Shown in pieces: positions 46,369 through 57,649 of a stretch of DNA of 64,000 bases. This DNA is from Massospora cicadina (lineage: Eukaryota; Entomophthoromycota; Entomophthoromycetes; Entomophthorales; Entomophthoraceae). The translations under genes and the position numbers were made by a program. The stretch lies in contig JAKSZP010018544.1 in assembly GCA_022478985.1 (NCBI GenBank), forward strand, positions 1 through 64,000, in the 5' to 3' direction. Below the pieces are notes generated by a model that was not told where the DNA came from, ran no database searches, and saw nothing but the letters and a program-made list of their open reading frames with translations. Each line of letters begins with the position of its first letter. Position 1 is the stretch's first letter.

Positions 46369-47028
46369 ATACTATTTGGGCATAGCAATCTGGGTAAAAA
46401 CTTAACTAAAGAAAACTTTAGATTCAGAAATAAGTATTATCAAGCTTATTGATACCAAGAAAGGAGTACACTATAACATCTAATACTGCCAGTGGCTCTG
46501 AGGCTTTCTATACTAAATTAACAGTAGACTAAGACTAGCTACTTGAGAAAAAAAGGCCCCTCAAAAATGCTAATTTTAATAATATATTACCCCTTTACCA
46601 ACGTTAATGATAAACTTCATGGTTACTAATCAGCATTTAGTGGTAAACTACTAGCGTAATATACAAATAGTCTGAGAAAACGAGTGAATAGGACTTGGGG
46701 CATTTCCATAATAAGAATAAACGCCTGTTGTAATGAAAATATGCTAGCTGGCCATAATACAGATAGGAACCCTATTATTAATTTTTTATTCTGGCACATG
46801 GGTTAAGGTAGACTAGTGATATTAACACAAAAAGCAGTGAAAATTGCACTAGTGGGGTTAAGGATTCAATTTTTCATTTAAGTATTTAAAAAACAACGCC
46901 AATTTGAAACAAGGTTGAGGTGCACATAGAGTAATTATTATAATTGACCAATCCTACATCTATGTTAGCTGAAAATAATCATACAATAATTATTGAAAAG
47001 CAGATGGTTGGTCAAACCAAATTCAACA
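46369..47028 (-). repeat. 5' LTR of element B
   Basis: On the minus strand it begins TGTTGAATTTGGTTTGACC. It aligns with 26552-27205 in blocks separated by indels. The two LTRs are much more diverged than those of element C, so the element is older. Confidence 0.7.
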
Positions 47029-47551
47029 CTAAATAATCAAAAAATATAACTTTTTACATCATTTACAATGTTATAGTTGAGGTAAGCCTGAAAAGTTACA
47101 TTGTAAAATAAACTTACTCTCAAGAGTTAGGTGGGATAAAAAAATCAAATCCAACTAAAGCTTGACAGCTGTTAGCTGGTAACTGAGGAGAAAAGACATC
47201 AGTTTAATTTAATTTGGTGTTACTAAGGCCTGGCAGGGTCTTCTGACTTGTTTTTATTCTATATTTGCCAGGATAGTAATTATCTTTGAGTAAGCCTTAG
47301 GCATGTAGTGCCAAGACTTCAAAGAACATACAGAAAACTCACCTGATCCCAGGTTAATTTTTGAGAGACCTCAGTCTAACTTCCAACAAGTGTTTAATAG
47401 TTAGTTAGTTTTTTGGATTGAGCAACCCATAATTTTCAAGTTTTCACTGAACTGTAGGTTAATTATGGATTTCTTCAAATCTTGACAATGCCCCCCTCAA
47501 GATTCTTTTAGGGTGTATATACATTTCTAAGAATTGTTCATGTACAAATTA

Positions 47552-47675
47552 AGGGTGGTTAGCTGAGAGGGTAAAACTGCTTCCACCCCAGTGCAGGTTT
47601 AGAGTTCAAAACCTGAACTGGCTAGAAAAATTCTCAGTTGGTATTTTTGTCCCAAGGTTGACCCACCTTGAATAA
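47552..47675 (+). mobile_element. tRNA-derived SINE (S4), perfect 15-bp TSD
   Basis: TTCATGTACAAATTA flanks the element without mismatch (47537-47551 and 47676-47690). The head has A-box TTAGCTGAGAGG (47559-47570) and B-box AGAGTTCAAAACCT (47601-47614). A short body TGGCTAGAAAAATTCTCAG follows, then tail TTTTTGTCCCAAGGTTGACC and CACCTTGAATAA. AAGGT-TGACCC-ACCTT can form a 5-bp hairpin. At 124 bp it is the cleanest representative of the family of S2. Confidence 0.92.
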
Positions 47676-47699
47676 TTCATGTACAAATTAACTAAAGTG

Positions 47700-48530
47700 C
47701 CCTAGTGAAATCTGCAATGGAGTATGTCAGATAATTGCCTTCTTTCAAGGGTGAAGAGTGTTTTGGGTGCACATAATCAAAATGATGGATAAGTCCACCC
47801 CCACATTAACACAAATTTGGTGCTAAAGCCTAAGTCAAAATCCCCTTGTATACTACTGAAGGGGGTGCCAGGAGGTGAAAATATTTTATTAACTCAGCAA
47901 TCGAGAGGATCTCAATAAGAAGCCAAATTAAGGCTATGTGGCAGGTAGCTTATTAGAGGAATTATATTAAAATGATACCTCATAAATACGTCCTCCCAGT
48001 TTCAAACATGATAATAATTCTAAACCTGTCACGAGGTGAAAGGGATTTTGAGAATTTTGATAAGTTAGTATGCCATTTAACTAATTCAAGTTTATCCCTG
48101 TTTAATATAAACTCTCGCCTACACCACTACTAGCCTATGAGTTTGTTAAGTACTTGGAGGCTTAAAAATAATAAAGGTTCGTTTTTTCTCACCCAAGCTC
48201 CTACTTGGAAAAATTATTATCCTAGAGATTAATATATAGTAAGTTCACCGATTTATTTGGAAAAATTAAATTACAAAATTGTTGTTGAATCCTGCCAACA
48301 ATAAGCACCTGTGAGCACAAACAGAAGGATTCAACAGAGTGTTCAGATCCTTCTAATACAGCACCATATACTTTTCATGTCCTATGACAAGATTTCTAGA
48401 GTGGATTTAAAGGATGAAGAGGAGTTGAGTCATGCCAGAGAATTCAAGTTAAAAGCCATCCCTGACCTTAGATACACTGTGGATAATCGCTGGTGTCAGG
48501 ACTTTGTGGGAGCAACTTCAACTTGACCAC
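47700..48530. other. unassigned DNA beside element H
   Basis: A TTTGGTGCTAAAGCC phrase at about 47810 resembles the Ty3 primer-binding sites seen elsewhere, but no LTR end could be confirmed beside it. A 71-codon plus-strand frame (48311-48526) is not recognised; it could be a fragment of element H gag. Confidence 0.3.
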
Positions 48531-48536
48531 AATTAA

Positions 48537-48866
48537 TCAGGGCCCCAAAGCCCCCAGCGAGTAAATACGGCATTGTAGACTTAAAAATCTAAAAAGGAAA
48601 GGAGATAGGCGAGAAATGGTAGCTAATAATGTAATCCATGAGGGCGCTGGGTAGTTAAAGATCCCAGTGAAGAGGATCAGAGTTGGCCATTTTTCTAAGT
48701 ATAGAGACCAGGGTCCCATTTGCTTTTTTGACAGCACCATTAGTGGATGGGTTATAGGGGGCCAAGAAGAGTTGTTGTGCTCTCATGGAGGTGACAAGGA
48801 GTTTTATCATTTGAGAGGTAAATTTTTTCCATTATCACAAAGGAGGATCTGGGGGCAACCTCGCAT
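48537..48866 (-). pseudogene. integrase core fragment, A-family, minus strand
   Basis: The minus strand reads GCPQILLCDNGKN near 48860-48820, then QQLFLAPYNPSTNGAVKKAN and GTLVSILRKMA. It is closely similar to element A (VLLCDRGKNF, FSAPYNSSTNGKVQRK). The second catalytic Asp is kept and the Glu position is Val or Lys. It abuts, in opposite orientation, the C-terminal integrase segment of element H. Confidence 0.75.
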
Positions 48867-49290
48867 CCTTAAAATGTCTCCTTTCCATGTATTATATGGG
48901 TGAGAACTTGGGGGCCTGATTTGCTATCCAAAGATGCTTTCTCTTCCCAGAATGATCCAGATCAAGCAATGAAGAAGTTGCCTCAGCACATCATCCAGTT
49001 ACAGTCTGAGGTGGTGACTAATTTAGAAAAAATGCCAATAAAGAAGGCCAAGCAGCCAACAAGCTCCAGCAACCACTCCCTTCTTTCCATGTGGCAGACT
49101 TGATACTCTGCTACCACAACCAAATCATGCCTAGAAAGGAAAAGCTTGGTTCAATTTGGGAAGGCCCATTTGTAGTCACATATCAGCGAGGGGATGAGTA
49201 TTCCATTAAATCCTTGCTTCTGGCTTTATTATTAGCTGAGTTCATGGACAGGTCTTTCAATCTTATTTACCCAATACTACTCTTAAAGGG
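48867..49290 (+). pseudogene. integrase C-terminal fragment of element H
   Basis: The plus strand opens with LKMSPFHVLYG, the block that follows the catalytic core. It runs through NDPDQAMKKLPQHIIQLQSE, then IMPRKEKLGSIWEGPFVVTY and RGDEYSIKS. The core that should precede it is present only on the other strand, so an inversion or a junction of two copies lies at about 48866. The PPT and LTR follow at once. Confidence 0.8.
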
Positions 49291-49292
49291 GG
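49285..49292 (+). promoter_or_regulatory. polypurine tract of element H
   Basis: AAAGGGGG followed by TAA and then the LTR start TGTCAGAC, the same layout as in element C. Confidence 0.75.
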
Positions 49293-49295
49293 TAA

Positions 49296-50040
49296 TGTCA
49301 GACAATTACAAGTCCAATGTATAGAAGATAGTGGTTTGGTGGTGAATGATGAAAAAATCGGCCAAAAAACCCTGTTGATTCCTAGTGAAACCCCTCTAAA
49401 TGGGGCAACACTTTTAATAAAAATCAGGTATGCAAAATGAGTTTGGGTGATTAGATTGCACCAACTCATTGGCTGAATTTGGAAAGTACATTGAAAGCTC
49501 CTCTCCAGGCCACTTCCACTTTATTACAGCCTACACCGCGGAGACTGGCCACTTTTATAGGGTCAGAGGGGTCAAAACAAGTGCAAAGTTTTTTTCAGCC
49601 GATTGATTGGGTGAAGTACATTAAAACCTTATCAAGTGGACTTATTTTACCTGCCCTCAGTTGGCCATTTCATCAAAGTGAAGCTTCTAAGCTTCAATTC
49701 GTAAAACATTAAAATTCTCTAATTCAGATGTTACTAAGCCATCCAAACTGAGCCTTAACACTTTAAATACTAAGTATTAACTTATAAAGAGGGTTCATTT
49801 TCTTAGTCCCTGGGACAATTAATAAAACAGTAGAAAACACAAATTTCTAGTTTTAGTAAATAATTATTTTTACTATTAGCAGTGGTTTAAATCCTCTAGT
49901 TGTTGGATTTTTAGGTCCAAATGCACCAGCAAGCTGAAAAATCTCCCTAAAATCCAACAGCTGGTTGTTCTAAGCAGGCCCAGGTTTATCCCCAGGAATC
50001 ATGTGATGGGGTCTCAGACGTTTCATTGATGGGATTGAAG
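49296..50040 (+). repeat. 3' LTR of element H (right end uncertain)
   Basis: It begins TGTCAGACAATTACAAGTCC, nearly identical to the LTR start of element A. Later blocks (ATCGGCCAAAA; GATTAGATTGCACCAACTC) also match A's LTR in order. The right end is set only by analogy with A's 740-bp LTR. Confidence 0.6.
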
Positions 50041-51100
50041 TTATCCTGTTATAGTGTAAGTGATACCAATTTGATTGTAATTACTATTTGCAGATTAAAT
50101 TTGCAGAAAAGTATAACTTTGAAAAAATGTCTTTGTTTGTTAGAATCAAAGTCTTAAGTTTTTAAATACTTAAGCTATTTAACTAATATCAAGGTTAACC
50201 TTATTCTAGTGGCCAGAGTCAATTCCAAGCCTACAAATTAATCAAGGCCCAGAATCTTAACTTTAAAATATTTTTACTTCAGCTAATCTTTCTTTTGGTT
50301 ATTTTTCCTTTAAAATAGCTGTTTTTATATATTCACGTCTCACAAGCTACCTTTTTTGCCCTCATGAGTTACCTCTTTCTGGGAGTTTTTTGGGGTTTAC
50401 ATTTATACTATGAAGGGGATTACACCATACTAGATGGTTTTATATAAATTTTATTAAAAAGCCTATTCACGGAAAGTTAAAGACTCTCACCTCACAGTAG
50501 AAGACCAACCATAATTTCAATCATGTGGGTTTATATGCGTGAGATTACATCATAATGGTGATTGAGTGCGTTGGGTGATTCTAGGGTCACTAGTAATCTC
50601 ACCATTGTTATTATTATTTGTTTTAGCAATGTATCAGTCAGCGTTTCCTTTGTTACTGTTTATGGGTGGTATCATTCCCTCCCTTCAAATAATTGGTGGT
50701 TTTTAAAAAAATTCAAGGTCCTGCTGCCTAGACTTCAATTTTTCAAGATCTTTTCTTAATTTTAATATAACCCGACATTTCTCAAGCTCTTAGGTAGTAG
50801 ATGGGTTGTGTTAGATTTCATCCAGTGTTTTTGATTGGTGTAGAAGGTTTGGAACTAATTCTGAAAATGGGAAAATCTTTTTTTCCTTCCTGACAAACCT
50901 TCCACAGGTTCTTTGCACCTGTCAGTTTGGACGCTTTCTGGGTTTTATTTATATAAATCTATTGGTCATGTCCAGGCCCTATTTTTGCTTGAAATCTTCA
51001 TAATATAATTTTGACAAAAGAAGCGTAATGAACAGTTAGTAGTACTTAAGTATGGTAGGCCCCACTTGACTTCTCTGATCCTATGATTTTTTCCATCCTT
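50041..51100. other. AT-rich DNA, no feature assigned
   Basis: No reading frame beyond 65 codons and no terminal repeats. It may contain further decayed LTR sequence. Confidence 0.35.
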
Positions 51101-51109
51101 TATGATATC

Positions 51110-51690
51110 CTCGCCCCAACCAAAGGAGAGTTCAACGACATATCTGCATTTGCTTCATTGGCAGGGACCCCTATAAATACCGCCATTAGGATATAAACTC
51201 CCCTTTGTAAATGGAGCTTCTGTTGCTTCTATTTCTTTTTGGTAGCACTGGAGGTTTGGTAAAGTATTACACTGGAAATCTTTTCAATACTTCAATATTT
51301 CACCATGAAAATTCTACTGGTGTTAATCCCTATAAATACTGCCCTAGGAATCATCTATCTCCTTCTAAAAAGTAAAGTTTCTCAAAGTCTGGATTTCAGG
51401 TTAGGGACAAATTGAGGGTTATCAAGGGTTCAGCTCATTTGATTAAATTAAATAGTATCAGATGTTTCACCGTGGGTGTTTCATCTGCAACCACTCCATT
51501 AAATACTTCCCTCAGAAGGCCTAAATGTATTATAAAATTGGAGGCATCATCCAGTGCTGCACCAAAGCTCTTGGAGAGCTCAAGGGTCAGCAGAGGTCTA
51601 TCTCCAACGTTTAATTATGTATCAGTTATTTCGCTGGGATGTTTCACTGCAACCACACCTATAAATACCACACTTTGAAGGCCTAGTTTT
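51110..51690 (+). repeat. four-unit tandem array with TATA-like core
   Basis: CCTATAAATACCGCC (near 51170), CCTATAAATACTGCCC (near 51330), CATTAAATACTTCCC (near 51502) and CCTATAAATACCACAC (near 51660) recur at about 158-172 bp. The last two units also share GTATCAG.T.TTTC upstream, then TGTTTCA, GCAACCAC, and AGGCCTA downstream. It could be repeated promoter-like sequence from an LTR or another element. No transcript evidence is available from sequence. Confidence 0.6.
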
Positions 51691-53251
51691 ATTTTAAAAT
51701 GGCGTCACCTTCAGGAGCCACGTCTTTATCTAAGGTAAACTCATGAGTTGGCAGTGGTTTATACCTTACGGGTTTAAATATTTTAACTGATAAGTTTTCC
51801 ATTCAAATCTTTACTCTTATAACAATGTGAATCCTCAGTGATAGGGGGTCTAATAGTTCTGGTAATATTTATTGATAGACCAACGGCTATCAAATTGGGT
51901 ATGGTGCCTTTGCAAACCATAAAAACTCTGCTTTTGATGGGGATTACATATAGAAAAACAAACTTTTATAAGCTTTTGCAGGGCCCATTTAAAGCCAATT
52001 TCTTTTATCATAGCCCCTTGAATCCTCAACTGACCTCACCATGGTTTTGCCGCACCTTGGAGGTGAAATTATTATAAATAGAATATATGGAAGTAAGTGT
52101 TCAGTTATGAAAATGCTGCTGGGTATGTCCCATCAGTCATAAGAGTGGCAATATATTTTTACCATTATTTGATGAGAAAACCCATCTTGGTAACTTTATA
52201 AATGCCTGAAGATGATCCTACTTTTGTTTTTTTATCAATAAGTGTCCCAACCTCCAGGTGGGATACACTGATCTTATGATGATCATACTTTTAATTTTGG
52301 TTACATTATCTACATTAAATAAGCAATAAAATGTATTTTTTTTCTTTCTGATACTCTTTATTCTCCTTCAGAGAAATTAAACAATAATTTTAGTAAAACC
52401 TGGGCATCAGAGGCTTAATGATCTAGACCTAACTGACACCATGAGTTAAGCTATCTACTTTGTGGTATGGTTAGGGAAGGGACTTCTCAGGGTCTTCCCA
52501 CCTTGAAGGTTCAGGGGCTAGTTGATTATCAATTTGGTATAATCCACTTGGCTGACCATTTATTGGTAGTCAAAAGCTTGATTTACCCAATGTTGGGCTT
52601 CCATATATGTGGCTAAATAGTGCTATGCCCACAAAGCCAACAGTCAATACTTGAAACCACGTAAGATGTATTTAAGATAGTTTTTATTTTAAAGGGTGCC
52701 AAGTTACCGCTTAGGTCCTGTTAGCTAAAATATCTGTCCTATGTTTAGTACAATAAATTAAATTTATTGAAGCCAAGTACTAAAGTGAGATATAGAATTA
52801 ACGACATTACTCTATTGTAGTATAAAATAGGAAATTCTATATGTTACATCTCATATATGAACTTTATAAGGTAAAATAATAGAAAATTTATAGAGGGGGT
52901 TCTCTGTATGGTAGGCTCTTGGTCAGGAAACTTCAAGTAGATTATATAATGACTTTGTAGCATATTTTTAGTAAAAATAAATGTATGTTGAATGTACCAA
53001 GTTAAATGAGACTTGGTATTACTTAGGTTGATCATTGGACAGATTCTTGTAACTTACTCTTCTGCGGGTAATACTTAATTTAGTGCCTCTTTCTCCAATT
53101 AGTACAATGGCTACATGATATTGATGATCCTTCATTTCAATTAGGCAGGATTAAGTTAATGATATATTGGTCTCAAACTGGCTCAATGGAATATATTCTA
53201 AGCTTGAATTGAGCCTTACTAACTATTAGTTTCATGTAATTAGTCAACGTG
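51691..53251. other. unassigned, probably including 3' LTR of element I
   Basis: The 3' LTR of minus-strand element I should occupy the right part of this stretch, starting near 53251. Its left end was not found because the partner LTR lies outside the window. Nothing else recognisable. Confidence 0.35.
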
Positions 53252-53269
53252 ACTTCTTTAACCTCCTTA

Positions 53270-54415
53270 TTGGGTCTAGGCATCAATTCTCTTGTGAAGG
53301 CGAATGCTCAATATTCTTCCCATCATGTCCAATATTTGATATTCAACATATATTACTTCAATAAAGTTTAACAGAGAGTATTGACATACTTTCAACTAAT
53401 TATGTGGCTGATATTTACTCCAGTTCATAGTAACTTGATTTTATAATCATCTCCGTGTGTGTAAGGTATAGCATATGGCCTATCCCAGATGAATTCTCAT
53501 TTACTTTCTTGGGGAGCTATACAATTGTGATATTACAAGATTAAATTTGAATCTTGAAAGCAGGTAAAGCTTGGTGGGAAGAATTTGCTTCTTGACCTTT
53601 TTGTATAAGCACTTTTGCTAAATTTGTGATTGCCTCTAATTGATGTTGTATATGCTTCTGGGCTAATCTTTTTAGTCTTTCTAGGCTCTTTGTCATTATC
53701 ACTGCTAACTTAGCAAGCTAAAAGAGCTGTGGTGCTAGTTTCTATTCTGTATAAGGCCTTAAAAGGTGACATTTTGTTAACAAATGAAAACTTATCCTTC
53801 TAAGTCATTAACACACTTAGGAGATATTGATCCCAGTGTAATGGGTTAGTAATAGCCATCTTACATAGTAATAAACCTAACGTCCCATTCACTCTTTATA
53901 CATTAACGTTAGTTGATGGGTTTTAAGGCGCTGAGAATAGTTGTTGAGTTCCCAATCTCATGATTAAGGTTCTCACAATTCTTATAGTATATTCTTTCTA
54001 TTGTTGAATAGCAGGATAAAAGAAATCGTCTTTGTAAATATATTTAATAAAAAGCTAGTGGTAGCCTTGGCAGTCTGCACGGAAATGGTAAATTCTTTGA
54101 CCCACTTTGTGAAACGATTGATCTCTAAAAGTATATATTGATTTCCTCCTGTGGATTCAGGCGGTGGACCTATGACATCTAGACTAATGATATGAAAAAG
54201 CTGCTGATGGATTATTGACTAATACTTGTACTTGGCCTTGTGCAACAAGGGGTTTTACAAGCTATGCAAGTGTCTAAGACAATTTCACTACAGAGTCCAT
54301 TATTCCTACCCAATAGTATCAATCCTTGATCCATTCTTTAGCCTTTTTAGCTCCCTCATGTGATAATTATTGTGGGCATTCATTATATCTGGTACCCATT
54401 ATAAGGATCGAAAAT
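53270..54415 (-). pseudogene. integrase of element I (decayed)
   Basis: The minus strand reads AKKAKEWIKD and YYWVGIMDSVVKLS (zinc-binding region, about 54375-54290). The core follows with TGGNQYILLEINRFTKWV-like sequence near 54155-54100. At the C-terminal side NGTLGLLLCKMAITNPLHWD (about 53900-53840) and KMSPFKALY precede IWDRPYAIPYTHGDDYKIK near 53475. It resembles the integrases of A and H. Many stops. Confidence 0.75.
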
Positions 54416-54417
54416 AA

Positions 54418-55400
54418 GGTAGCCTGTAAGTCCAGAGGAACGTCCCATGTGTGTCAATTGGGCCCTCTTCCTGTTTCTGAGTAAAAAGGCTCAAAAGAGG
54501 GTGGCTGTCCACTCATCACCCATGACGACCTCACCACGTGGCTGACAAGCGCTGGGTAATAGCCCTCCCTCTTTGGATCCCTCCACCAGTGCCCACACTC
54601 ACCTCGCCCAAACTTGTATACCTGATCAGGGGAATTTTGCTCAAGATTGCCAAAATGAAGTTGATCAGTCTGAAAACAAGTGGAAACGAGCCTGATGATT
54701 AGAATCCACATAGTCAAAAAGGAACAAAGATGGATTCATCAGCCAGATATGCCAACAGTTTTGATTCAGCCAACACCATGATTGTCAAAATAAACCCCCT
54801 CTTAAAATTGTTGGGGATGATCCCTGACATGCAGGTAGCAGCATCAGATACTATTAAAAATAGTTTGAATCTCCCTTCTAGCAAATCAGGCGTTGCATCT
54901 GACACAACACTTTTGACTGAAAAAATGGCCCAGCGACCAGGCACAGGTGGGTTGGGCATCCTGAACCCGTTCCCAACCAATTGGGACCACCCCTACATGG
55001 GGTGGCCTTGGGGATTCCCATTGCTCATTGGGCCAGACGCTGTCATGCCAACTGCCAGAAATTCAGTTGAGTCTTGGTTTGGGCATTTGAGGTCAAACTG
55101 ACAGTGACTCAGCCTGCTGCCAAATCCTTCAATGTCAGTTCCCAGTTCATTATCTGCCCTCATTTCTAAATATTTTTCCAGTTAGGTTGAACTTGAAAAA
55201 CCAATCCTGGATTATTTCCTCATCAATTGACCACTATTTAATCAGTTGCATCGCACTGAGAAAATTGTTGGTCAATTTTTCTTCCTTTATTTTGCATTAA
55301 AAATCTTTCCCAAAATTTAGTTTTTAAGTTGAAAATTAAACTGCCTTTTCCGTTGACACTCACACATCCCTCAGGGTTAACGGCCATATTCATCTGGTAT
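54418..55400 (+). mobile_element. dispersed repeat X, copy 2
   Basis: It aligns with the reverse complement of copy 1 from GGACTTACAG (54425) to the TCCCTCAGGGTTAACGG block (55380). A 123-codon frame (54730-55101) includes TLLTEKMAQ, FPTNWDHPYMGWPWG and, one frame over, HANCQKFS and LVWAFEVKL, all with counterparts in copy 1. It interrupts element I between integrase and RNase H. It lacks the last 130 bp or more present in copy 1 and shows no clear TSD. Family unknown. Confidence 0.65.
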
Positions 55401-56525
55401 TTTATTATGTGCCTGTATGAGATTCTGGATCACTGGCAGTTATTGGCGAAATTCCTTTCTAGTTTATATCCGTCATACCAGCAGTAGTGCCTTTGACATT
55501 CTGGTTTGCCATTTGGGTGCTCTGGCACCTAGGCTGGCAGGACGGTCTAATTTTAACCTGTTGTGTGCCTGACATAGCCGGTCAGTTTTAACTCTCTTGC
55601 AAGGTAATCCATCAAAAACTTTAGTATTATGAGTGTTTCATATCAGTATCTTTTTAACTGGTCATCTTTATTTTCCTAAGAGTCTGGCAACATGAGTATT
55701 TCATGTAATTGTTCAGCTTCGCTATTGTCTAAATGTAATAGGGGCAATTTTGTCAGTCAATTTACATTCATGTGTTTTGTTCCATCTCAATGGAAAATAT
55801 TCAATTCATATGCTGAAGTTTGAGAGCCCAACGACTAATCTTCTTTCATAAAATTTATAATTTGCAGCAACTTTAGAGAAGGGTGGTCTGTAACAACTGC
55901 AAAGTTAGTACCATACAAGAAAGACCATAAATGTTTTATCACAAGAACACCCAAAACTCATTCCTTATGACGCTGTATTTTGCTCATCTTTTTAAAAGTG
56001 TTAAACTGAAATAAGACTCTTAGTGTCAATTCTTCTTATCAAATTTATAGAGAATGGCTCCCACAGATAACTTAGAGGCGTCTTTTTTAAAATAAATGCC
56101 TTCCCATAATCTGGATGCCATAAATTTGGTCTTCTCTCCAAAAAAATTAGTTATGTTAGAAATGCAATTCTTTGGTTTAAATTTAAAATGAAAGGGGTGC
56201 TTTTGGCAATCAAACAAACAAGCGGTTCAGCGAGGTGATCAAACTTACTAATAGATTGATGGTGATATTCATTATTTCTAAGAATACCTGTATATCTCAA
56301 AGTCTCTTCAGCTCAGACATCTGGAGATTGCTTCAACCTTATCATATAATGATTAAATTTCTTCCTGCTATATGGCATATTTTTAAAATTCCAAATCCTG
56401 TTGGAAAAAGATGCACTTTGCGGGATTTATTTTGATGTGGTTTCTATTAGTCCCTAAAAACTGACTTAAGGTGGTCTAACAATTAGCAAAGGGTTTTAAG
56501 TATACCGTTATGTTATCTAGATATA
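55400..56525 (-). pseudogene. RT C-terminus and RNase H of element I (decayed)
   Basis: Minus strand: the metal-binding YLDNI straddles the F insertion site at 56510-56525. INPAKCIFFQQDLEF (about 56430-56390) and KVEAISRC form the RT tether. FKKDASKLSVGAILYKFDKK (56094-56030) opens RNase H with its catalytic Asp. Later RNase H blocks are weak (55950-55700). Confidence 0.8.
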
Positions 56526-57539
56526 TGTTGGGATTTCTGGTATGCCCATATTACCCAGCTACTTATAATATGATAGGTCCTGATTCACTAGGGCATTTAT
56601 ACCACTAGTATTTATAGTAGTTATCCTTTTTTGATGATAACTAGAGTATGGTGGAATTGTCCTAAAAGATATCAGTTAATTTGCCATGGTTGATCTATCA
56701 GATTGATAATTTGGATTGCTTAATTGTCATCAGGAGTGCTCACTGACAATAAGCGAGTAATTAGGTTGTCAATTAATATGGTGATAATTTAATTAAGTCG
56801 TGTGAGTCAATTGTTTTGTCACCAATTAATGGGAAAGGTTTGTGAAGTTGTTGAAGTGTTGACGATGCTATTAATACAATTTTTGGGTTAATTAATAAAT
56901 GTGGGAAAGCATTTATTGATGACCCGGAGAAGATTGCAGGGCTAGAAGGCTGTATAACCTAACTCAAGTTGAAGCGAAAACTTGGTGCACAACTAATGAA
57001 GGCTAACCAAATGGCAATGGCTGTTATCTCCTCGAGTGGGGAGCCAAAAGGATTTGTGATAGTTTCCCTACGAAATACTTTCATTTTCCCTCAAATAAAG
57101 TAGATATACTTAGCAAAAATAGTCTTACAGTTTAGACTTATATACATTGGTTGTATAGCTGGCTCTTAGGTTAAGTTTACAAGGATAAAATATCTTTTTC
57201 TAGAGTATTTGACTATCAAGATCTCCGCAAACTCTGCGAGAAGAGAAGAGAGGAGGGAAGATCTTCCTGCCATTATAGAGATACCTTCAAAGATAGGAAG
57301 GGTGTGCAATAGTCTAGCGTTGGACTTCTCACTCAATGTAAATCTAAGAAAACTCAATTTAGGAAATAGTATTCATAATATTACTGCCCAAAATTATTCA
57401 ACTGATATCAAAAATTCAATCTGTGCACATATCAGCAACCTGTGCATTAAGATTGGGAGCTAAGGCTAGCATTCAATTGAATTTATAGTTAATGCTAATA
57501 ATTAAGGGTGATTGAGTGCATATCTCCCTAATTTCTACA
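56526..57539 (+). repeat. 5' LTR of element F
   Basis: It aligns with 60001-61006, e.g. TGGTATGCCCATATTAC, GTCACCAATT, GAGTATTTGACTATCA and GGAGCTAAGGC blocks. The 84-codon frame inside (57209-57463) is not conserved in the partner LTR and is not considered a gene. Confidence 0.88.
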
Positions 57540-57541
57540 TT

Positions 57542-57559
57542 TGGTGCTAACTATAGTGG
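57542..57559 (+). promoter_or_regulatory. primer-binding site of element F
   Basis: TGGTGCTAACTATAGTGG lies two bases after the LTR. It matches element C's TGGTGCTCACTACAGGGG at 15 of 18 positions, suggesting the same primer. Confidence 0.7.
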
Positions 57560-57649
57560 TCAGTTGAGTTTAAAAATAAAAAAGGAAAAAGCAAAAGAAA
57601 TAAAATTTAACAAAATAAGTTATCAGTAGTTAGTGAAATTAGAAAAAAA

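Larger units (their letters stand above)
26552..47028 (-). mobile_element. Ty3/gypsy LTR retrotransposon B, split by LINE A
   Basis: LTRs at about 26552-27205 and 46369-47028 share long blocks (GGGTAAAAACTTAACTAAAG, AAGGAGTACACT, GGCTCTGAGGCTT). Between them, on the minus strand, lie protease (about 44.15 kb), RT (42.4-41.9), RNase H (41.7-41.4) and the integrase zinc-binding region (40.45-40.24). LINE A is then inserted, and integrase resumes at 28409-27625. The exact LTR ends and TSD are not resolved. The element is heavily decayed. Confidence 0.8.

Noticed and set aside
47795..47830. TTTGGTGCTAAAGCC as the primer-binding site of a 5' LTR for element H
   Set aside because: No LTR end or sequence matching H's 3' LTR was found immediately upstream, and no gag follows.
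57209..57463. 84-codon frame in the 5' LTR of element F as a small gene
   Set aside because: The partner LTR (60680-60940) does not keep the frame.
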